From JBECKQ01 sp040235375 (GTDB lineage: Bacteria > Planctomycetota > Phycisphaerae > UBA1845), in the NCBI GenBank assembly GCA_040235375.1, contig JBECKQ010000009.1:1-5162 (forward strand): a stretch of 5,162 nt of DNA, read 5' to 3'. A program made the position numbers and the translations under genes. The notes beneath the pieces are model-generated. The model was not told the origin of the DNA. It saw nothing but the letters and a program-made list of their open reading frames with translations, and made no database searches. Shown here in pieces: positions 1-5,162 of this stretch (its first letter is position 1; the number at the start of each line of letters is the position of its first letter).

Positions 1-7
1 CGGGGGA

Positions 8-1261
8 TCACTCCCGCGGCGGAGCGATTTCGCGCGGGCCGACGGTGACGACAAAACCGCGCCGGTCGATCGGGTAGCGCTGGAAATACTCGTCAAGGCT
101 CGCCCGATCTACGCCGTCAACGGCGGCGAGACGCTCCTCGACCGTACGCGGCCGGCCACGGTAATCAACATCATCCATCACTTGCAGGAGCCGGTAGAAA
201 GGCGACTCCCCCTCGATGGCAACCGACGTCCGCCGCTTGTTCTTGACTCGCTGGATTTCCGCGTCGGAGATCGGGCCGGCCATCATCCCCTTGGCCTCCG
301 CGCGCATCGCCTGAATCACTTTCTCCGTGTTCTCCGGATCGCACTGAGCCATCATGATCAGCAGGCCGCAATCCGCGTAGTCCAGACGGTACGCGCCGGC
401 GTGCGGGCTCAGGCCCGCCTGCTCGATGTTCCAGTAGAAGCGCGAGTTGTTGCCGCCGAGGATGGAGCCGACGGCGCCGGCGGTTTCATTCAGCGGTTCG
501 GCGGCGCTCGGGGCGGAGACGCAGAGCGCCACCACCTGCTGGGTGAAACGCGGCACGATCTTTTCGGCGAATCCTTCGTGGATCGCGGGGGCGACGCGCT
601 GCGGTGCAGGTTCGCCGTGCGGCCAGTTCCCGCAATAGCGCTCCGCGGCGCGAATCGCGACGTCCGGATCGACGCCGCCGGCGACGCTCAAGATCATGTT
701 GACCGGTGTATAGCGGCGGTGGAAGTATTCGTGCATCTGGTCGCGGGTCAGTGGCTTGATCGTGCGCTCGTATCCCAGCACGGGCCAGCCCAGCGAGTGC
801 CCTTCGAACACTTTTTCGAGGATCAGGTCGAACGCGACGTGCTCGATGCGATCGTTGGACATCGCGATCTCCTCGAGCACCACGTTCTTCTCCATGTCGA
901 ACTCGTCCGGCGGGAGCACGGAGCCGATCAGGTCGGCGAGGATTTCGAGCAGGCGTTCGAAGTCCGCCGTCCGCGCCGCGCCGTGATAGAACGTTCGGTC
1001 CTGGCTGGTGAAGGCGTTCGGCTGGCCGCCGATGCGATCGAAATCGAGGTTGATCTCGGCCGCCGTCCGGCTCGCCGTCCCCTTGAAGCACATGTGCTCG
1101 AGGAAGTGGGACACGCCCGCCAGTTCGGGCGACTCGTCCCGGGCGCCGGTCCGGCAGAGAAAGCCCGCCGCCGAGGATTTCACGCCTTCCATGCGCTCGA
1201 TCACGATCCGCAGGCCGTTGGGCAGCACGTGAGATACAAAACGGTTCTCGCTGGCGATCAC
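8..1261 (-). CDS. M16 family zinc metallopeptidase, catalytic subunit type
   Basis: A 417-residue M16 (pitrilysin/mitochondrial processing peptidase-like) zinc protease that would cleave peptides inside a closed chamber. The inverted zinc motif HFLEH is at residues 52-56 (H52 and H56 ligands, E55 catalytic base). The third ligand is E131 in the segment VVLEEIAMSND, within the family's usual spacing. The N-terminal M16 domain spans roughly residues 10-160 and includes a GHSLGWPVLG segment; the second M16 domain covers about 165-345. The usual Arg/Tyr motif of the second domain is degraded here (NSRFYWNIEQAGLSPHA, about 272-288), as expected for a catalytic subunit that needs a partner. The length is normal for the M16B group. 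No signal peptide or membrane segment is visible, so it is probably cytoplasmic. The start is GTG, chosen because GGAGGA lies 7 nt upstream. It follows its non-canonical M16 paralogue by 161 bp on the same strand. The physiological substrate is unknown. Family assignment is secure. Confidence 0.95.
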   Translation of the reverse strand: MIASENRFVSHVLPNGLRIVIERMEGVKSSAAGFLCRTGARDESPELAGVSHFLEHMCFKGTASRTAAEINLDFDRIGGQPNAFTSQDRTFYHGAARTADFERLLEILADLIGSVLPPDEFDMEKNVVLEEIAMSNDRIEHVAFDLILEKVFEGHSLGWPVLGYERTIKPLTRDQMHEYFHRRYTPVNMILSVAGGVDPDVAIRAAERYCGNWPHGEPAPQRVAPAIHEGFAEKIVPRFTQQVVALCVSAPSAAEPLNETAGAVGSILGGNNSRFYWNIEQAGLSPHAGAYRLDYADCGLLIMMAQCDPENTEKVIQAMRAEAKGMMAGPISDAEIQRVKNKRRTSVAIEGESPFYRLLQVMDDVDYRGRPRTVEERLAAVDGVDRASLDEYFQRYPIDRRGFVVTVGPREIAPPRE

Positions 1262-1268
1262 GGGTTAT

Positions 1269-1274
1269 TCCTCC
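1269..1274 (-). promoter_or_regulatory. Shine-Dalgarno site of the downstream M16 peptidase
   Basis: On the minus strand GGAGGA is followed by 7 nt and then GTG at 1261. This near-consensus site decides the GTG start, since no ATG lies nearby in frame. The neighbouring M16 gene has no comparable site. Confidence 0.8.
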
Positions 1275-1368
1275 GGGGGTCTGGCTCGTTTTTGCCGCTG
1301 CAAGACAACGCCAGGAACGCCGATAACGATTCTCTCGCAGCAATCGGCCGATCAACAAGACCGTCGCG

Positions 1369-1412
1369 AAAACGTGCCTGACCCTCTTGCCCCTCAAAAA
1401 CGTGGTTGGCCC
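1369..1412. repeat. Imperfect 16-bp direct repeat in the gap between the M16 genes
   Basis: On the plus strand two copies begin AAAACGTG, at 1369-1384 and 1397-1412. They match at 13 of 16 positions (AAAACGTG..TG.CCC) with a 28-bp period. They lie just after the stop of the upstream M16 gene and about 110 bp before the start of the downstream one. The same 161-bp gap holds a 10-bp palindrome, ATCGGCCGAT, at 1343-1352. I see no convincing promoter or hairpin-plus-T terminator in the gap. The repeat could be a regulator site or chance. Confidence 0.3.
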
Positions 1413-1422
1413 CTTCGCCCCC

Positions 1423-2658
1423 TCAGCCGCCGTCGTGAAGAGCTCGCGGCCCCAACGTGACCACGCTGGGTTGGGCATCGCGCAGGTAGCGAGCGCAGTA
1501 CCCCTTGACTTTCTGAACGTCCACGGCCTCGAGGCGGGCGAGCTTCTCTTCGAGCGGCACCGGCCCGCCGTAGTGCACCAGGTCGTCCGACTGTTCCGTG
1601 CACCGCCAGCGGGTCAGATCGCTGCGGATTTCCGCGCGGACCTTGCTCCCGGTGAACGACCGCTGGACCTCCTCGTCCGTCACGTCCTCTCCCGCCCGGG
1701 CCAGTTCGCGCAAGAGCGTTTCGTACGTCTTGTCGCACCGCTCCGGCGTGGTCGAGGCGCCGATGAAGATCATGCCCGATCCTCTCGGATTCTCCTGCCA
1801 CGCCTGCACCCAGTAAACCAGCCCTTGCTTTTCGCGCACCTCGGTAAACAGGCGGGAGCTCATGCCGCCCGACAGCACGCCGATGAGAATCCGCTCGGCC
1901 GGCCAGTCGTCGTGCGTGACCGGCAGGCCGGGCAGCGCGATCGCGATCTGCTCCTGCTCGGTCTCCTTCGGAAAGTGCGTGGTCGTGGCGTTGAACTCGA
2001 CCGCCGGGCTCTCGCGGTGCGCACGCGTGGCGGACCCGAACCCGGCGAAGTGGCGATTGATCACCTCCCCCACGAAGCCGCCTTCCAGCGGGCCGGCCAC
2101 GGAAACGAGTATCCGCCCGGAACAGTAGTTCTGCCGCCAGAACTGCTCGAAGTCGGCGCCCCTGATCTTTTCGAGTGTTTCGCGCTCGCCGGCGGCGTGC
2201 CGCCCGAGCAACGGGCCGTACGCCTGGCGGGCGATCAGCTTATCCGCCAGGGCCTGGGGATCGTCCTCGAGGCTTAATAGCTCCTGGCGGGCCAGCTCGA
2301 CGGCCACGTCGCACGATTCCTGCGGGAACGTCGGCGTCCGCAGAAACTCGGCGTGCAGCTCGACGTTGCGCTCGAAGTGCTCGGGGAGGCAGAGCGACAG
2401 AAACCCGGACATCTCCCGCCCGCACCAGCTCGTCGTGCTCGCCCCGATCTCGTCGAAGGCGTCGCTGAGTGCTCGCCCGTCGTGCGTGGCCGTGCCCTTG
2501 TCCAGCGTCTGCTCGACGAGGTGGGCGAGGCCGAGCTTGTCCGCCGGCTCATCGACGAGTCCGGCCAACACGCGGATTTCCACGGCCGTCGCCCGGCGCT
2601 CGGGCAGTTGCAGCACGGCCAGTTCGACGCCGCTGTCGAGTTGCAGGTGCGTTCGCAT
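1423..2658 (-). CDS. M16 family peptidase homologue, probably the non-catalytic partner subunit
   Basis: A 411-residue M16-fold protein. The zinc motif position reads HLVEQ (H46, E49, Q50): the first ligand and the catalytic Glu are kept, but the second His ligand is Gln. E126, aligned with the distal ligand of the neighbouring peptidase, is retained. The second domain keeps a classic Arg/Tyr segment, SSRLFTEVREKQGLVYW at about 267-283 (R275 and Y282), the motif that positions substrate in heterodimeric M16B enzymes such as the Sphingomonas A1 pair. I infer that it pairs with the product of the next gene and lacks, or has weakened, zinc-dependent activity of its own. No signal peptide is seen. 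The ATG at 2658 shares one base with the TGA of the mutase gene (TGATG), and the upstream Shine-Dalgarno is poor, so expression probably depends on translational coupling. A TTG one codon earlier is a possible but less likely start. Confidence 0.93.
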   Translation of the reverse strand: MRTHLQLDSGVELAVLQLPERRATAVEIRVLAGLVDEPADKLGLAHLVEQTLDKGTATHDGRALSDAFDEIGASTTSWCGREMSGFLSLCLPEHFERNVELHAEFLRTPTFPQESCDVAVELARQELLSLEDDPQALADKLIARQAYGPLLGRHAAGERETLEKIRGADFEQFWRQNYCSGRILVSVAGPLEGGFVGEVINRHFAGFGSATRAHRESPAVEFNATTTHFPKETEQEQIAIALPGLPVTHDDWPAERILIGVLSGGMSSRLFTEVREKQGLVYWVQAWQENPRGSGMIFIGASTTPERCDKTYETLLRELARAGEDVTDEEVQRSFTGSKVRAEIRSDLTRWRCTEQSDDLVHYGGPVPLEEKLARLEAVDVQKVKGYCARYLRDAQPSVVTLGPRALHDGG

Positions 2659-4229
2659 CAATGTTCGACCGGTTCACCAAGCTGGGGCGCCAGCTCGTCC
2701 AGTTTCTGCGCCAGCAGCTCCGGGCTGTTGGCCTCCATGTTCAGCCGCAGCAGCGGTTCCGTATTCGACTTGCGGACGTTGAACCACCAGTCCTCGTACT
2801 GGACGGTGACGCCGTCGAGGAAGTCGACGCGGCCGTCGGCGTATCGTTCGCCGACCGCACCGATGGTCTGGTCCTTGTTGTTGTTCTCGAAGTTGCGCTC
2901 GCCTGTCGAGTAGTATCGTTTCAACGGGGCGATGAGCTTGCCGAGCGACTTGTTCTCCGCGGTCAGCGTGTTGATCACGTGCACGAAGGCGAGCATGCCG
3001 GAATCGCAGTAGAAGTTGTCCTTGAAGTAGAAGTGGCCGGAAAGCTCCCCACCGAACACGCCCTTCGACTCCGATAGCGCCTTCTTCATGAAGGCGTGGC
3101 CGACGCGCTCCCGCCGCGGCGTGCCCCCGGCTTTCTTGATCTCCTCGGGAACGACGCGGCTGCTCCGCAGATCGTAGACGACCGTGCTGCCCGGCTTGCG
3201 GGCCAGGAAGCGCCGGGCAAGCAGGGCGGTCACCAGGTCGCACCGCACGATCTCCGCCTGCTCGTCGACGAGCATGAGGCGGTCGGCGTCGCCGTCGAAG
3301 CACACGCCGAAGTCGGCCTGGTTAGAGCGCACCGCCTCGCGGACCTGGTGGAGGTTTTCGTCTACAAGCGGGTTGGGCTCGTGCACGAACTCGCCCTTGT
3401 GCTCCATGTTCAGGCAGATCAGTTCGAGCCGCGGATCATCGCCGAAGATGATGGGAATCCACTTGCCCGCCATGCCGTTGGAGGCATCGACGCAGATTTT
3501 CAGTTTTCGCGGCGTCTCGAGGAAGCTGCGGACAAACGCCTTGTACTCGCCGGACAGGTCGCGCTTCTGCAAGTCGGCCCGCTCGCCGGTCTCGTGCTTG
3601 GCGGTGTTCTGCGCGATCCGGCAGATGTCGGCCAGGCCGGTGTCGGCCCCGACGGGAGCGCCGCGCGCTCCGGATACCTTGAATCCGTTGTACTCCGCCG
3701 GGTTATGACTGGCCGTCGTCTGTACGCCCCCGCACGTCCCGAGATAGTTCACCGCGAAGTAGATCTGCGACGTGTCGATCATGCCGACATCGATCACCGG
3801 CGTGCCGGCGGCCAGCGCCCCCTCGATGAACGCCGACGACAGCCGCGGGCTGCTCTTGCGCATGTCCCGGCCCACGACGATTGTGCTCGCGGTGCTGTCG
3901 CCCCGATCGAGCCCACGCAGTGAGCTGCGCAGGAATGACGCGGTCGCAAAGCCGATGCGCCAGGCGATCTCCTCGTTGAGCATGTCGGGGTAGGTGGCCC
4001 GCACGTCGTACGCCTTGAACACCTTTTCGATCATCGCGGCGCGCTCCTCCAGTACGTGAGAGCGGGAGCTGATGATTCTGGCCGAGCCCTCGCCGCGCTC
4101 GTCGTCATTGAACTGGCATCCGCGGCAGAACGGGTAGCTCGCTCGCCGCCGTCCCATGCAGACGGCGTCGGAGATAAGCACCTTCGGCTGATTCGGACAG
4201 TACCGGTAGTATTCGTCCACCGATTGCAT
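2658..4229 (-). CDS. Phosphomannomutase/phosphoglucomutase with a Cys-rich N-terminal extension
   Basis: An alpha-D-phosphohexomutase that interconverts hexose-6-phosphate and hexose-1-phosphate (mannose or glucose) in the cytosol, feeding nucleotide-sugar, polysaccharide and glycan synthesis. All four active-site loops are intact. In the 523-residue form they are: phosphoserine loop TASHNP (S174), metal loop DGDADR (312-317), sugar loop GELSGH (394-399) and C-terminal phosphate loop RKSNTEP (486-492). The catalytic part begins at MIEKVFKAYDVRATYP (residue 66, base 4034) and is 458 residues, the normal length for AlgC-like enzymes. I chose the ATG at 4229 because the 65 codons before residue 66 have about 81% G/C at third positions, against about 61% further upstream, and encode a balanced peptide with C11, C24, C35 and C38. 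The alternative start at 4034 has a much better Shine-Dalgarno. A GTG at 4352 is also in frame, but the stretch it adds looks non-coding. Gene identity is firm; the start is uncertain. Confidence 0.93.
   Translation of the reverse strand: MQSVDEYYRYCPNQPKVLISDAVCMGRRRASYPFCRGCQFNDDERGEGSARIISSRSHVLEERAAMIEKVFKAYDVRATYPDMLNEEIAWRIGFATASFLRSSLRGLDRGDSTASTIVVGRDMRKSSPRLSSAFIEGALAAGTPVIDVGMIDTSQIYFAVNYLGTCGGVQTTASHNPAEYNGFKVSGARGAPVGADTGLADICRIAQNTAKHETGERADLQKRDLSGEYKAFVRSFLETPRKLKICVDASNGMAGKWIPIIFGDDPRLELICLNMEHKGEFVHEPNPLVDENLHQVREAVRSNQADFGVCFDGDADRLMLVDEQAEIVRCDLVTALLARRFLARKPGSTVVYDLRSSRVVPEEIKKAGGTPRRERVGHAFMKKALSESKGVFGGELSGHFYFKDNFYCDSGMLAFVHVINTLTAENKSLGKLIAPLKRYYSTGERNFENNNKDQTIGAVGERYADGRVDFLDGVTVQYEDWWFNVRKSNTEPLLRLNMEANSPELLAQKLDELAPQLGEPVEH
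4044..4050 (-). promoter_or_regulatory. Internal Shine-Dalgarno before the mutase core ATG
   Basis: GGAGGAG on the minus strand lies 9 nt before the ATG at 4034, where a standard-length phosphohexomutase would begin. It also encodes Leu-Glu-Glu within the extended reading frame. It is either the true ribosome binding site, an internal site making a shorter isoform, or a coincidence of Glu codons. Confidence 0.5.
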
Positions 4230-4293
4230 AGGCTCAATCCCGTTCCAAGCCCGCCAGACTCGACGTTCTGGCCCACGGTACGCAATGCGTCGG

Positions 4294-4302
4294 ATGCTAC
4301 CA
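4294..4302 (-). promoter_or_regulatory. Candidate extended -10 promoter for the mutase cluster
   Basis: The minus strand reads TGGTAGCAT, matching the extended -10 form TGnTAnnAT (4 of 6 in the hexamer). No good -35 is seen at 16-18 bp. Transcription would begin near 4287 and give a leader of about 58 nt to the ATG at 4229. This would also exclude the GTG at 4352 as the start. Confidence 0.35.
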
Positions 4303-4425
4303 CAGGCGAATGATTGCCTCCAGCGCGGCGAGCGTCGAACCCGGCACGGCACCCGGCGGCGCGGCCCGAAGTAATCGGTGATTTGTAAGAGTTTGCCGCA
4401 GCGGCGTCGGAGCAGCGGATGCTGG

Positions 4426-4455
4426 TTGACGCCTTTGCCGCGTCGCTGCTACCAT
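4426..4455 (+). promoter_or_regulatory. Candidate sigma-70-like promoter for the TolC gene
   Basis: TTGACG (4426-4431, 5 of 6 to the -35 consensus) is followed after 18 bp by TACCAT (4450-4455, 4 of 6 to the -10). A TG at 4447-4448 gives an extended -10. The leader to the ATG at 4553 would be about 90 nt. This is the best plus-strand candidate in the intergenic region, judged by consensus only. Confidence 0.4.
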
Positions 4456-4552
4456 TGCCGCCATCGCGAGGACGAGGCTGCGGCCGCGGCGCGGCGGCGG
4501 CGGGCTCGCCGGACGCCTCAGCAGAAGCGAATACGATCAACAAGGCGGTGCT

Positions 4553-5162
4553 ATGATGTGGGTTGCGGCCATTTTCCTGCGGGTGGTTCTGATCGCGGGT
4601 TTGGGATGGCTCGGCCAGGCCACCCCGCAAGAGCAGGCGATGGCGGGAGATTCGACCCAGCAGCCGCCCGAGGGGCTCATCGCCAGCTTGAATCACCACG
4701 TGCCGGACCCCTCGCTCGCCAAGATCCAGGCTCAGCAGGAGTTGGAAAAAACCACGCGGCCCATCGACGCCGTCCCGCTCGAGAACCTCATCAAGCGCAT
4801 CAGCATGGTTGAGCGACCGGTCAAGATCCACCTGACGCTCGAGGACGCCCTGCGCCGCACGCTGGAAAACAACTTCGCCATCCGCGTCTCGAGCTACAAC
4901 CCGGCCATCGAGACGACGCGCGTCGTCGAGGCCGAGGCCGCCTTCGACGCCGTTTACTTCACCAACGTCTCAAATGCCAAGATCAACCAGCCGGCGCCGA
5001 GCGCGATTTCCGGATCGAACATCCAGGACTTCACCGCCGAGGCGGGCATTCGCAAGCTCCTGCCCTCCGGCATGCAGGTGCAGACCAGCTACGAAACCGA
5101 GCGCCAGTTCAACGACTTCGCCTTTCAGACGATCAACCCGACCTGGACGGGCACGTTCATCG
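4553..5162 (+). CDS. TolC-family outer-membrane efflux protein, 5' part
   Basis: The first 203 codons of a gene that continues beyond the right edge. Residues 4-23 form a hydrophobic stretch (VAAIFLRVVLIAGLGWLGQA) that reads as an export signal, with possible cleavage after A23; unusually its only basic residue, R10, lies inside it. Residues 94-112 (LTLEDALRRTLENNFAIRV) are the hallmark first helix of the TolC/OEP repeat. They are followed by a helix containing VVEAEAAFDAVYF and strand-like segments such as AGIRKLLPSGMQVQTSYE. TolC proteins form trimeric channels through the outer membrane and periplasm for efflux or type I secretion, with an inner-membrane pump and adaptor that are not in view. 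The Gln/Glu-rich segment at 24-91 is longer than the usual mature N-terminus. The start is the first of two ATGs (4553, 4556), with a weak AAGG upstream; no ATG, GTG or TTG lies upstream in frame before the stop at 4427. Confidence 0.88.
   Translation, partial: MMWVAAIFLRVVLIAGLGWLGQATPQEQAMAGDSTQQPPEGLIASLNHHVPDPSLAKIQAQQELEKTTRPIDAVPLENLIKRISMVERPVKIHLTLEDALRRTLENNFAIRVSSYNPAIETTRVVEAEAAFDAVYFTNVSNAKINQPAPSAISGSNIQDFTAEAGIRKLLPSGMQVQTSYETERQFNDFAFQTINPTWTGTFI

Larger units (their letters stand above)
4230..4552. other. Divergent intergenic region
   Basis: This 323-bp stretch separates the minus-strand mutase cluster from the plus-strand TolC gene. It holds one promoter candidate in each direction, a GC-rich CGG/GCG tract at about 4480-4504, and the octamer TGCTACCA twice on the plus strand (4295-4302 and 4447-4454). 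Reading frames crossing it are Arg-rich and look like GC-driven noise. I found no tRNA, clear terminator or small gene. Confidence 0.6.

Noticed and set aside
182..1381. 399-residue open frame on the plus strand opposite the M16 peptidase
   Set aside because: It is the mirror of a firmly identified gene in GC-rich DNA, and its translation (runs of Arg, Val, His and Asp) shows no family motif.
1387..2277. 296-residue open frame on the plus strand opposite the second M16 gene
   Set aside because: Same cause: antisense shadow of a recognised gene, low-complexity composition, no motif.
4230..4352. Further 41-codon extension of the mutase to a GTG start
   Set aside because: Third-position G/C drops, the translation is Arg/Trp-rich, and a promoter candidate lies inside it.
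4480..4512. CGG/GCG-rich tract as a hairpin terminator or repeat array
   Set aside because: Only a 5-bp stem (CGGCG/CGCCG) with no following T run; irregular and explained by base composition.
4378..4812. 144-residue plus-strand frame beginning in the intergenic region
   Set aside because: Arg/Ala-rich product, out of frame with the TolC gene it overlaps, no recognisable domain.
4031..4831. 266-residue minus-strand frame across the intergenic region and the TolC start
   Set aside because: It overlaps the mutase and antisense TolC coding sequence, is Ala/Arg/Ser-rich, and conflicts with the supported genes on both sides.

Overview
The window comes from a GC-rich bacterium. A TolC-type outer-membrane efflux protein implies a two-membrane (Gram-negative type) envelope. 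The mix of genes and the extended -10-like promoter candidates would fit Planctomycetota or a similar phylum, but that placement is a weak inference and no marker gene confirms it.

From right to left on the minus strand lies a three-gene cluster. It starts with a phosphomannomutase/phosphoglucomutase-type alpha-D-phosphohexomutase (2658-4229). Next is an M16-family peptidase homologue with a damaged zinc motif (1423-2658), whose ATG overlaps the mutase stop by one base (TGATG). After a 161-bp gap comes a second M16 peptidase (8-1261) with an intact HxxEH motif, a GTG start and a strong Shine-Dalgarno. The gene order and the one-base overlap suggest co-expression of at least the first two genes.

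A 323-bp divergent intergenic region (4230-4552) separates this cluster from a plus-strand TolC-family gene. That gene begins at 4553 and runs off the right edge, so only its first 203 codons are present.

The two M16 proteins look like the halves of a heterodimeric protease. The downstream protein carries the full zinc site (HFLEH plus a distal Glu) but lacks the Arg/Tyr pair of the C-terminal domain. The upstream protein has HLVEQ instead of HxxEH but keeps a textbook Arg/Tyr motif. Neither has a visible signal peptide, so they probably act in the cytoplasm. The mutase would supply mannose-1-P or glucose-1-P for nucleotide sugars and surface polysaccharide; its link to the peptidases is positional only.

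The least ordinary feature is an in-frame, coding-like, four-cysteine N-terminal extension on the mutase. It is followed by an internal Shine-Dalgarno and ATG exactly where a standard-length enzyme would begin. I see no mobile element, tRNA, rRNA or CRISPR array, and nothing that clearly amounts to a new multi-gene system.
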